The notes under the pieces are model-generated. The model made no database searches. It had not been told where the DNA came from and saw nothing but the letters and a program-made list of their open reading frames with translations. 64,000 nucleotides of DNA from contig NW_025062477.1 in the NCBI RefSeq assembly GCF_000002995.4, positions 12,878,696 to 12,942,695 of the forward strand, written 5' to 3'. Source of the DNA: Brugia malayi (lineage: Eukaryota; Nematoda; Chromadorea; Rhabditida; Onchocercidae). Position numbers and translations under genes: made by a program. Below, in pieces: positions 37,489 through 51,577 of this stretch (position 1 is its first letter; every line of letters starts with the position of its first letter).

Positions 37489-37524
37489 GAAAGAAAATTT
37501 TCTTAAACATTTTATTTTCACCTG
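37489..37524 (-). promoter_or_regulatory. spliced-leader acceptor and upstream AUG of the RTN4IP1-like gene
   Basis: Minus-strand acceptor AATATTTCAG is followed by a 33-base leader to the ATG at 37488. The leader contains an earlier out-of-frame ATG with A at -3, opening a 14-codon frame that overlaps the main start and stops inside the first exon. The main ATG has T at -3; the in-frame ATG at codon 4 has A at -3. Confidence 0.6.
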
Positions 37525-38552
37525 AAATATTAGATTTGGAGAAATGTAGATTGGATAAATGGCGAGTAATTCGTAGCAATCCTCAAAATTGTTAGGACTC
37601 GCCCCTGAGTCTAAAAAAAAGAAAAAAAGATTGAGGACTGGCAATAAAAGTACTACGGATACTTCTTATTGGTCATGTTGTTTTTAAAGTAAAGATGGAT
37701 TACTAAATTCATGCTCCTCCAATTGAACAAACGAATAATTCAAGTTCATTAACTTTTCTCAATTAAGTAGTATGCGCTACAAGCGGTAAAGAAAGTCACT
37801 ACAAATTACTATAGTAAAACGATAAGCAAATTATGCGACTAAGCTATCGTAATGAAGTAATTAATCCATCACTTATGAGCTACCATAATTAAGTAATAGT
37901 TAAGTAATAAGCCTAATTAAAGCAGCATATAGAAATACTGTTCTTAAATTAGTTCAAATTTCAAATTTCTACAACCAAAAATAATGCATTTAAATTCTTT
38001 TATTCAAAAAAAAAACAGAATGCACAAAAAGAAGAAAGAAATAGCAATTACTGAATCAATTTCAATCCTATTGCTTACTGTGTTACTAATTCAAAATTTA
38101 AACTATCCATCGATTTTAAAACCTGAAACAATTTACTGCTTTGTTCTCTTCTATTTCATTCTGCTACTTTCTGTTCTTACTACTCAAGCAAAATAAAACA
38201 AAATTAAAATGACTATTACTTATCATGTAATACAGAGATATACAATATCTGATTCAGTCCATAATTGAACAATCAATCCTCTAGCAAGCTTTTGTATCCC
38301 AGAATACCCTACTCAAATCCGTTCGGAATATTTTGTCGCAGTTTAGCTAATATCAGATGATGTCCAATGCACACCAAACTCATCTACAGAATTTCCAGTA
38401 AATTCGAGACAAAATGTCATTTATTGGTGAAATAAACTATAAATTTCAGCAGTGTTAGCTTATACAATAAATTGTAACTTATAAGAACATTCTACTGACC
38501 CTTTTTGGATGGAACTAGAAGATACACGTTATCCAACTAATCAGGATAGGAA
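37525..38552. other. gap between frataxin and RTN4IP1-like gene
   Basis: About 1 kb with no gene. A possible frataxin poly(A) signal (AATAAA on the minus strand) lies at 38420-38425. Short frames at 37984-38196 and elsewhere are AT-rich and unconvincing. Confidence 0.55.
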
Positions 38553-39527
38553 TTATAAACATATACTAAAATCAATCTTTTCTGTTTCAAAAATCTTTCG
38601 GAATTCATTATTCAGCAAGATATCCAGTGATATATTATCGCGTGTACATATCCATTTTTGATCAACCAGATCAAACCTAAAAATCCATTCAGCAATATTT
38701 AAGAACTGTTTGTAGTCATCTGAGCTACTTTGAAATGAGATATTCAGTAATATATCTGTTTTCAGTTTAATAAGATAATATTTAATTAATGTACAAAAAT
38801 ACCAAAACATGTCCTCTTTCATTTCCTAACTTTAAGCAAATCTTTGCAATCTCAACTCTCTGAAATCGATCAGCGTGTGTGTGTGTGTGTGTGTGTAGAA
38901 GAAAGAGAGAAGGAGAGAAAGAGAGAATTCAATATTTTTTTATTTGCATTTATTTGCCTTAATAAAATTTTGACTTATTTCAATATTCTCTTAGTTTTTG
39001 GTTCACAAAAATGCAACCTATGTCCCCTTCATTTGCAATTAAAAATCTTTTTAAAAATATACCGTTTTGGACCGGACAAAGGTGAAGATAACCAAATTTG
39101 TCGATTTGGTGTTTGTTTGTTGATAACATAAGTACCTGCCTTTCGACCTATTTTAGCCGTAACGACACCCATAGACGAGTTTACATCATAATCTCTGTCA
39201 CAGCTAAATCTGTCGGGAAAAGAATCCAGATAATCTGCTAATTTGTTCAACGTTTCGTTAGCTAATTTTTCATATTCATCTTCTGATAATTCAGAACTCA
39301 GATGTCGTTCTAAAAACAAACAAATGAAAATCAAATGTCGAGGTGAAAGCATAAGTAGTGATATTATTAAAGCTAAAATATTTCCTAAAAGTGAAATACG
39401 TGATGATACAACATGATGATAAGTCTTGTAGAAAATTAATCAATTTTAGATTTCAAAAAAAAAAATTCCTACCTTTAAGAAAAGGTCGCATATTTACCAA
39501 TGCCGTGAACAATCGTCGTCTTAACAT
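38553..39527 (-). CDS. frh-1: frataxin
   Basis: Three exons, 5' to 3': 39527-39473, 39309-39063, 38676-38553, giving 141 aa in consistent phase. The start MLRRRLFTALVNMRPFLK is a short arginine-rich mitochondrial targeting sequence. The mature part begins near LSEDEYEKLANETL, the acidic first helix used for iron binding in this family. The beta-sheet signature follows as GTYVINKQTPNRQIWLSSP and SGPKRFDL, with W in QKWICTRDN. The frataxin fold is complete to the C-terminal helix. By family knowledge it is a mitochondrial matrix protein that stimulates iron-sulfur cluster assembly. The leader after a likely spliced-leader site carries two minimal upstream ORFs, so translation may be damped. It lies upstream of the RTN4IP1-like gene on the same strand. 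Confidence 0.96.
38873..38896. repeat. GT dinucleotide repeat in frataxin intron 2
   Basis: A GT run followed by a GA-rich purine tract to about 38928, inside the last frataxin intron (38677-39062). Confidence 0.9.
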
Positions 39528-39547
39528 TTCATTTACATTTGAATCTG
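39528..39547 (-). promoter_or_regulatory. frataxin leader: spliced-leader acceptor plus two minimal uORFs
   Basis: The minus-strand acceptor TTTATTGTCAG is followed by a 17-base leader before the frataxin ATG. Within it are ATGTAA (start-stop) and, one codon later in the same frame, ATGAAATGTTAA, whose frame overlaps the main ATG. The main ATG has G at -3; the upstream ones have C and T. Confidence 0.6.
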
Positions 39548-40269
39548 ACAATAAACACTTATAATGAGAACTTCATAAGCTATAGTCAAATTAAAAATTG
39601 GTAATTTAGCTCTACACCACAAAAAAGAGAAACTTTTCTTAAAGGAAGTAAGATCCTCTGTATAGGCGGCTTTTTAATCCACTTGCTGATTTACTTTAAA
39701 ATTGTTCATTAGATACTAAAGCTAAAATTATTCGATGGAAGATTTCCCGATGACAAAAATAAAACAAAAAGTAAAATCAAATGAAAAACACATGAGCACG
39801 TGACAGGCAGAATAGCATAAAATCATGCCAAAGAATTCAAGAAATTTTATTTCGATTGATAAAATTGTTTTTTAAATAAATGAATATCAATTGTCAGACA
39901 TAAACAAATTAAGGCAAGCAAATAAAAATCGCACCCAACACCTCGAATTGGTAAATCCAGCACCAAAAAACAAAAAAGCTAAATAAAACTTTCATATTAC
40001 AATTAGACATTCATACTAAATTAAACATTCATACTACACTTTCATACCACAATTCAACAATGAAACAACAACAAATAAACATTTAAAAGAAAAGATCTAA
40101 GCAATTCTTGCCGTTTTTTTTTAAAAGAATATGATTCTATTCAATCAATATTCAGACTTAAATTGAGCGATGTTAACCTCAGTCCTAATTGGAAATAAAT
40201 TTCAGATATTTTATCAATATGTGCATTTTTATTTACTGATATTGTACCGAGTGGTCCACTTTTGTAATA
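39548..40269. other. divergent gap upstream of frataxin
   Basis: About 0.7 kb between the frataxin 5' end (-) and the small unknown gene (+). It is AT-rich with no recognisable element, but is the likely shared promoter region. Confidence 0.5.
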
Positions 40270-41061
40270 ATGTCTTCGACAGGAACTGTACGTAACATTG
40301 TCATATTAGGTTGGAACTTCACTTGAAAAGGAAGGAAAATCACAAATTTTCGTAATTCTTTAAACAAATCTTCCAATTCTACTTTTTTCCTTACTTCATT
40401 TGATTTTCGTTATGTTCCTTATGCTCAATCTTAAAATCCAATTGCAGACATCAGCAAAAAGAGCCCAAGCGATTAGAATGCATAATGAAGCTACCGTACG
40501 CCTGAAAGAATTACGTCAAATTGTTCAGAGTGAAGTAATTGGTTCAGGTCAAGGTACCGATGAAATTATACAGTTACAGGTTAGAATGGAAAATGCTGTT
40601 TCATAATGCTACTTTGGAAGTTCCAACGAATGATTTTTGCAAAAAAAAAAAAAAAAGAGAAATATCAGTTAAAGTCATTAAATTTAAAAATGGAATAGAA
40701 ATACCACAATGTAATCCCACCAATTAATGATAGCATCATGCCTATAAAAGAACATGCGGACATACTGGAAAAAAAAATATATGTCAGTCATCAAGATTAA
40801 CTGGATTCATTTGTTAATTAAACTATAGCTTGCAACATTTGAATGAGAAAATAATTATCATTGGAAATAGCGTAAGCAATAATATTTCAGGGTGGTGGTG
40901 AATTACATTTTGTAAACACAAAAAATACACGTGCATATTACTTGAATCATGAAGAATCATGGCTATATCTAGAACGTGAAAATGATGGTACATCGGGAAC
41001 ATTATATATCGTACGACGACTTCAGGATGGACGACTCGTCACGAAAAGTATGCAAGACTGA
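40270..41061 (+). CDS. small conserved-looking protein of unknown function
   Basis: Three exons, 40270-40287, 40448-40579, 40891-41061, join in phase to 106 aa beginning MSSTGT then TSAKRAQAIRMHNEATVRLK. The first half is a charged, probably helical segment (ATVRLKELRQIVQSE). The second half is a likely beta domain with aromatic residues (GGGELHFVNTKNTRAYYL, SWLYLERENDG, TLYIVRRLQDGRLV). There is no signal peptide or membrane segment. Exon 2 has a strong acceptor (CAATTGCAG) and donor; exon 3 follows AATATTTCAG. The 18-base first exon with a GTACGT donor is the least certain part. I do not recognise the family. It is the only plus-strand gene inside the minus-strand cluster, between mitochondrial L13 and frataxin. 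Confidence 0.7.
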
Positions 41062-41377
41062 GGATAAAATCGCATGCGCTGTTGATAGCAAAAATTGGAC
41101 TTCCTATTTAGGATATACTGAATTTGAATTAAAACCATTACAAAATTAAAACATTTCAATTTTTAACGAAAATTAACATTCTTAAAATACTCCTAAAAGC
41201 TGTCTTTTAATAACAACGATTGTTTTTAAAAGTACATTTAAATCGGCTACGCATCTGACAGCACCTTTAAGGACCAGAAAAAGAATGATATGTCCGAAAA
41301 ATCCGACCATCTAAAATGATTCAAAATTAGCATTGCATCAATTATCCCATTCTAAAATATTTCTTGATCAGTGAGCA

Positions 41378-43332
41378 TCATGATTTGTTCTGATAATAAG
41401 GATTGAACGGAGATCTATCTTTTCCGGTCCACTGGCCAGGATCTTCTACTGGTCGTTCCCAATCAATGAAATGGTTCTCCCCAAATTTAAAGAGTCTTGG
41501 AAATTTCGCTCTTTCTTCCGCTGTATATTCATCGGATCGTTTCGCAACACGCTGCACTTGCTCCATCTGTAAACAACAATTAATAGAACGAAAACGAATT
41601 CTAAAATAATGAACGAGGGATTCTCATCTTAGTAGCACTTCGGATAATCACTGGATAAAAACAAAATATGCAAGGACTAATGAAGGGAAACAAGGAACCG
41701 AAGGTACAAAGTTTCGTCAGTTTTAAAATATGCCACACTGAAAGTTATAAAAATGCAAATACTGAAAAAAAAGAAAAAAAACATCTACCTGATTCCCGAT
41801 GTTTTTTCGCACAAAAGTTGGGATCTGATCATCCGCAAACAGATGCAATCTTTCGATTAATCGTTTACGGAGTTGATTATGATCAAGACCTTTATACACC
41901 GTCATATGCATTATTCTGCACGGATCGAAATCCTGAATTTGCCAAGCTGGATATTCAACCTTTGATTTCGGCATTTCCTAAAAACATTCAAAAAATTCGC
42001 TGTACGATACTGATGAAAAAATAATTAGAATTTTTTTACAACTAAAAAAGCAAAAAAAAACTTTGAAGTATTTGTCTCCAACACAGCATCAGTAGTAGCT
42101 ATTGAAGTATATTTCATGTATTTCTGTTCATATCCATTATGATATCTTCATAAACAAAAATTACTGATATGTTGTAATTGGATATGAAGTGAAACGAAAC
42201 GATGAAACTGAGAGATGACTATTACCACAAGAATTTAGGCTAAACCTTTAATATGATGTTAATTATAAATGAACTAAGATTAATAGTAAATGAACTATTT
42301 GTTACTATTAACCACGTAATCAGTTCAAAACGCCATGCACAATAGCAACTGAAAGTGAAACACACTTTATCAAAGAAAAACCGTTGATTTTTCCAATTGA
42401 AACCATGCATTGCAACATTCTTACAATTTATAACCACAACATGATCACCACAATCGGTAAATGGATGGTAAATCGGTTTATGCTTACCAGCTAAAAAATT
42501 TGCAACCTTCTTGCCAAGTAACCAAACATCCTGAAATGACAAGCTAATTGAGAAAATTAACAACGAAAAGATTAGTAAAAATTAAGAACCAACTTAGAAG
42601 GGAAGCTGTAAAGTATTACGCATTTAAAAGAAGAGTAGCAAGATAAATGATATATAAATATGTCACTATCTCAAAACTATCGTCTAGTTTCTTTTTGAAA
42701 GAAAACTGGAAAGATAGAAAAGATACTTCCAAAAAAGAACTAACGTGTAATCTAAGATCAAAACAGTTTGATTAGCTGAATTGAAGCAAAGAATAGTAGG
42801 AAGAAAGGTGCAAAAAGTGGATAAACAACAACTAGATAAATGTATGAAAAAATAAAGAAAAAATGAGTTAGAAAGAGAAGTGAGCAAACAAAAAGTTAAT
42901 CGTCCACTTATAAAAAATGTGTATAAGCAATAAATTGAACTAGCCAATCAGTCAAATGTTCATTTATCCAAAGTAATAAAAAACGATTATCAATAAGGAA
43001 TGGAGCTAAGATGATAAAACGAACACTTAATTAAATGAAATAAAAGATCGTAATTCTGAGAGATAACGGCATCTTTTGTTAAAAAAGATACTAAATCAGT
43101 AGAAAACTTTTAAAATCAGTTCTCCTCAGATCTAAAGGAAACAGGAAATTTTTAATTTAATTAATCTAAAGGAACAAAATTTCAATTTAAAGAGGTATGG
43201 CTCAATAATTTCAATAATTTTTAGTTCGCATCAGATAAAAGTGGAAAAAACCTGGCCGGTAGCGTCTACAAGATGCCATTGGCGAGCAAACAATAACCAT
43301 TGTTGCACTCGACGCATTCGACCAATACCCAT
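41378..43332 (-). CDS. mrpl-13: mitochondrial ribosomal protein L13 (uL13m)
   Basis: Four exons, 5' to 3': 43332-43252, 42530-42366, 41977-41789, 41566-41378, giving 207 aa in phase 0 at every junction. Recognised by the L13 core: WHLVDATGQDVWLLGKKVA, KHKPIYHPFTDCGDHVVVIN, the PAWQIQDFDP region, and RLIERLHLFADDQIP, which matches MERLHLFPDEYIP of human MRPL13. The C-terminal part (RSDEYTAEERAKFPRLF) also matches human L13m; an extra proline/tyrosine-rich tail follows. By family knowledge it is part of the large subunit of the mitochondrial ribosome. Compared with the human protein, the loop between NWKNQ and the PAWQ region is shorter and reads FFFDKEMPKSKVEY, with the exon 2 donor placed after FFFDK by phase and fit. 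The gene lies between the SLC25A44-like carrier and the small plus-strand gene. Confidence 0.95.
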
Positions 43333-44245
43333 CGGGAAATCCTCAAACTTTTTTTGAGCAGGCAGCAACTAATCAATTGCACATTCTACGAAATGAAATT
43401 TATATAACTAATAATTTGACAACATTTTGTGTGCAAATAAGCTCAAATATTAAATTTGGAACCTTTTGCCAAATACTTCGGGAAAAAACGAAATCATTTG
43501 TTGTTTATTTTTTGAATTTTTTAACCACTATGAAGTATAAAGCAAATGTAAACAAATACGGTACAAAAATGTAATGATATGACTTGCAAAATTAGAATGT
43601 GAAACAAAATACTAGTGAAATGAAAAAAAAAAAAAAAACTAAAATAGAACACCGAAGTTGACAAATCCAAACAACTTTTCAGCATCTATCTAAATAACAC
43701 TAACCTGGAAGATAAGCACGAACTATCCGAAATAACAAAAAAAAAACGCCTATAAGCTGAAAATAGCTCCATGAAAACTCATTTGCATAAACTAACCCTA
43801 CGTACGACCAGGTCTTAATGACATAAGCAATCCCAAAAGAAAAAGATGAACTATTTTGGATTACAGAAAATAGAGATAATTATGCGATAGAACGATCTCA
43901 ATAAAATATATTTTCAAATTTATATTACAGCTTACATTATTTCAGAAAGATACATACCATACGTAAAAGATTTGAATTTTCAAAAGAGCATTATTTACGA
44001 AAAATTATTACTGTCTGCACAGTGAGGTATACAGACACTGTCTTAAATTAAATTTGATTGATAATGTCTTAAAAAACGAATGTGATGATAAATTATGCCA
44101 TTAAAAAATAGTAGCTTAAATAATTTTATTGGATCTTCTTCAATACTATTTACAAATTATCTTTGGCTAAGTTCTTATTTCACTGGCAGCCACAATTTTC
44201 TATTTAATAGTATTTCGAAAAAAAGATAAACATATATAAAGAATA
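43333..44245. other. gap between L13 and the carrier gene
   Basis: AT-rich, no gene. A possible poly(A) signal for the carrier (AATAAA on the minus strand) lies at 44125-44130, about 116 bases past its stop codon. Confidence 0.55.
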
Positions 44246-44829
44246 TCACCAAATCACTCGGCCCTGATATTCCGGTAATACGCAAACTTTTTTCAAAGTT
44301 TCGTAAACCATCATCGTTGCCGTCGTGTATATACAGCTATTAATCATCCGTGGTAAAAGACCTTTTGTTATTATCCTGTATCTCTCATCGAACCACATCG
44401 TTTTAATAGTACCTGCATAGGATGCACGTTGAACCTATAAAAAATAGAATTTAATTATTTGAATTCATAAAATTGAATTTAAAAAACATGTTTGAATATG
44501 TTAAGAATTACATTGGAAAATATTTCAAAAATCAGACTCGAAATCAATATTTGGAGAAATTCAATATCGTAACAATCAGAAATTTTGAAACAATTTAGAA
44601 TTGAAGAAAAATGATTCCCAATGCTGTTGAGGTCATATAATAACCTTTAGATGTACAATTTAGCACTATCAAAAGAAAAAAATAAAAATTTAATGATCCA
44701 TCAACCTGTGCACGTAATCGCAATATTTCTAAGGGATTTGTTAGCGCTGTCGCTACTATAGAAGATGTCGCTGCAGCTACTCCTTGGTCCAATAAAAGAT
44801 AAGGATGTCCGTCTTTGTCATATCCTTAA

Positions 44830-44860
<31 letters not shown>

Positions 44861-47418
44861 CTTAATATTTTATATGCTTCTCTTAATGCTAATGACACAA
44901 TAAAATGTAAATAATATATGCTCACCAAGTAAACTATGAAGAAATTTTCTCCTACACCATCGAATACTTTCCAGGCATGTATAATATACTGTCCAAAACA
45001 ATGACCCAGCAGATATTCCCAATGCTGTTGAGGCTATGTAACCTCTAGAAATATCAAAACAAAAACAATAAGAAGTTAAAATGCACAGTTAGAATACAGT
45101 TAACCCACTAAACCCACCAACATAGTCTTTCCAATTACGAAAACGAAAACGTTGCCATTCTTCTTTCGGATTTTGAAGAACAGTAAAAAAAGATCTAAAA
45201 AAATGCATCAGCTATTTCACCAAAAAATCAATCGAACTTTCTATGTCACAGAACTGTTTACTAATTTTAGATGTATGAATCAATCATACTCGATTAAGTT
45301 GTACGCCCAAAAGGTCGTCTGCCAACTTTACAAGAGAAACTGCCAGCATGAACCTTTTGTTTAACTGATAAAGTACTGATGGTTTCAGTTAAGTATGCCT
45401 TCTATCATACTAGAACTTTCAAACTTTTAACGTGTTAAAGCATTAAAAGCAGTATAATACTATTAGCTATTAATTACAATTGCTGAAACAACGTTACAGT
45501 TGAGTCAATGTTAGTTATAGTTATGCTAGTTATAGTTGTTGCTGAGCTAGTGAGAACTATTATATTTCCTAAACCATTCTTATAATCTTATAATACCTGA
45601 AAAAACCACGACAACCATCAACATGATATAAAGCGTTGAGAATTTGAAAAGCAGGTCTCGACGATAATTTAGCCTTATTTCGATGAATGTAGTTCAAGAC
45701 AGCAGCATGATGAGGTTCACCTGGAACACGTGTTATATATAAGTGAAATTACTGGACGAAATTGGGGTCACAGGATGTATGTACTATTTTCATGCACTGA
45801 TTATGTATGGATGCAGAATGAAGCCACCTATAAAAGTTGTACATATAAATAGGTTTTTTGAAGTTTTTCTAAAGTTGATATTAAATCATACCAATAAAAG
45901 CAGAAGGGTTGTTGTAAATAATCATATATTGAGAAGTAATATCTGTTGGAACAAAGATTATTTGAGTTAAAAGCGATACAGTACCACCTTAAAGTATACT
46001 TCGCATATAAAGACATATAAAGATATTTTTATGCATGTTAATAACTGCTTTTCGACTTATGTGAAGAATGGATTTGCATTTAATTCAATATACAAACAAA
46101 TTTGGGTTACTACTAAGTGAACTGAACAAATGATTTAGCTACGATCGATTCCATGTAAAAGTCATTAATTTATAAAACACCATAAAGATAAATGAACAAT
46201 TTTGGAAGTTATCACTTATTATTCTTTTCTATATACTTCTCATCACTTTAAGAAATGAATAAAACAAACCGGCTAAGGAAGAAACCAATTTGTCAGATGA
46301 TAAACCCAGATGAAATTTCAGCGACTCACGTGTTTTCTCGTAAGCATTACAATATATCAATGGCGCAACATTCTGTGGGACTGTCATTAAGTAACCCTTA
46401 AATTGGAAGATAATTGCTATTTTAACATTATAAACAATAAGTTTCAATCTATAAAAACCCCAAATTAACCACACTTTTTGCACATCTAAACAGTTGGATA
46501 AATAAAGAAAAAAATCGAGACTACTGTTGTGGGATATGTTAGCTAAATAATACCATACAGCGAACTCTTTACATGTGAGTGCAGAATTAGATAACAGGAG
46601 TATTGGTCGTGCATAAAATGATCTAAAGTGATTATGAATCATCATTTTGCTTAATTCATTTGTATGTAAGCAAAATAGATGATTAGACAAATCACAAGTG
46701 ATACAAAAGTAAATCAAATCTTTAAAAGAATCAAAGCAAAGCAAGGAAAAAAAACATACCCTATACAAACCGCGCAAACCCTCATTTTGGATAATGTGCA
46801 CTAATGCATGTCTCACTCCTCTGTAAACTGTATTTTGCTTTTGCAGTTGCAAACGTGATTTGACAAAATTAAATGGATATATCAAGAATCGTATGCTGCA
46901 TGATGAGGTAAATATATATGTTGATAAGCTGTATTTATCTAAATGTCTCCACTCGATTATTTCCAACTGAAAATTTTAGGAAAAAACTGAGAATACTTAA
47001 AGTAACTGAAAATATTAAGAAAATTTCCGCTGTGGTAAAAATTCTTAAGGTCATATACCAATATTTGCATTCTGATTAATCAAAATCCAACTGGATTCCA
47101 TACATTAGGATTATTATATAGAAAATATCAACAGTATTTGAATGCCGGAAATTCTATTAACTTAATTTTTAGGCTGAAAACTTCAACTTCCAAAAAACTC
47201 TCACATAACATACCCGAAAGAAAGGAAACATACCCCATAATTGGACTGAGCAGTTGGATTCATAAAAAATTAAATACAGCCAACTTGCAGGAGCATACAA
47301 AACGCAATGAAATGCAAAACCACACTGCAACAATATCAAAATAATAACGTTTAAAATCTCGACAATGTTAAGAAAACATTACAGCATTCATCCCTGGCAC
47401 GTCAACTTCACGCTGCAT
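44246..47418 (-). CDS. SLC25A44-like mitochondrial carrier
   Basis: Eight exons, 5' to 3': 47418-47383, 46966-46760, 46396-46270, 45987-45892, 45720-45597, 45044-44926, 44824-44706, 44434-44246, giving 338 aa. The N-terminal EIIEWRHLDK closely matches the IIEWEHLDK start of human SLC25A44. Three carrier repeats are visible, with signature sequences YPFNFVKSR (about 42-50), VPTDITSQY (about 136-144) and NPLEILRLR (about 266-274). The second and third lack the classic charge pattern, which is typical of this subfamily. By family knowledge SLC25A44 carries branched-chain amino acids across the inner mitochondrial membrane. The 36-base first exon (MQREVDVPGMNA) is plausible but less certain than the rest. 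Intron 7 contains a degenerate partial copy of exon 6. The exon 7 acceptor follows a 27-base A run. Confidence 0.93.
44600..44655 (-). pseudogene. degenerate partial copy of carrier exon 6 inside intron 7
   Basis: On the minus strand this reads GYYMTSTALGIIFLQF, against GYIASTALGISAG at the start of exon 6 (45044-44926). A 19-base block is identical (44614-44632 and 45015-45033), and the similarity extends back to the AG of the exon 6 acceptor. The copy diverges and hits a stop after about 16 codons. It lies downstream of exon 7, so it cannot simply replace exon 6. Confidence 0.8.
44830..44856. repeat. 27-base T run next to a splice acceptor
   Basis: A pure T run on the plus strand (A run on the transcript strand), five bases from the ATTAAG acceptor of carrier exon 7 at 44824. 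Confidence 0.95.
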
Positions 47419-48032
47419 TGCTTATGTATTACAGAAAGCACTCCATTTCTGCCATAACAACCATATTTGCATCCTCAAAATTTCATTTTAACATAACCTA
47501 AATGTGCCTTTCAGACACTAAGAGAGATGACTCGGATTCTCTCTACACATTTATCTCTCCATTTTAGTTCATAAGGACTATTTTTCAATTCGCATATACT
47601 AATTTAACAATAAGCAAAAATCTGCGATAGTCATAAAACTGCAGGTAAATGCAACAAAAAATGGAAAACGAAACTGCCGAATATGTAAATAGAAAATTCA
47701 AATCACCAATTCCTTTATTCAATTGTGTGATAAAAAATCATATACAAAGGATTACATCACGGTAAAATAGATAAAGATGAGGAAATAAAAAGGATCCAGA
47801 TAATTAAAAACCATTTTGAAAGTACTTCATTCCTTATAGATTTGAACCATGAAACAAGGTTAATTTTACTAGTTAGTTACATTTTCTAGACATATTTAAT
47901 TCAGCATATTAGTTTTTGGAGAAGGAACTCTTTTTGATTCCAAAATTTCCCTTTCACTTAATATGTTCGCAATCTTCCACAGCAAAAAAACAGGCTCCAT
48001 AAATAATAGATTAGTATAATATAGAAACGATA
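47419..48032. other. gap between the carrier and Rpt5
   Basis: About 0.6 kb, AT-rich, no gene. It must contain the Rpt5 3' UTR and the 5' end of the carrier transcript. Confidence 0.55.
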
Positions 48033-51562
<3,530 letters not shown>

Positions 51563-51577
51563 TTTGTTCAGTCTAAA
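51563..51577 (-). promoter_or_regulatory. putative spliced-leader acceptor for rpt-5
   Basis: Minus-strand CATTTTTAG (AG at 51573-51574) is followed by the 10-base leader ACTGAACAAA and then the Rpt5 ATG. No upstream coding exon fits. Confidence 0.6.

Noticed and set aside
42140..42240. Possible extra exon of mitochondrial L13 (frames containing TSYP or FHF)
   Set aside because: The exon 2 donor after FFFDK joins exon 3 directly in phase 0 and matches the family. The alternative needs extra splice sites and breaks the frame or reads unlike L13.
45725..45830. Candidate exon of the carrier gene just upstream of exon 5
   Set aside because: All relevant frames hit stops. The true exon, with VPTDITSQY, was found at 45892-45987, so the gene is intact and not a pseudogene.
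47821..47900. GGTTCAAATC word resembling a tRNA B box
   Set aside because: The flanking bases do not form a T-arm stem and no acceptor stem or anticodon arm could be drawn.
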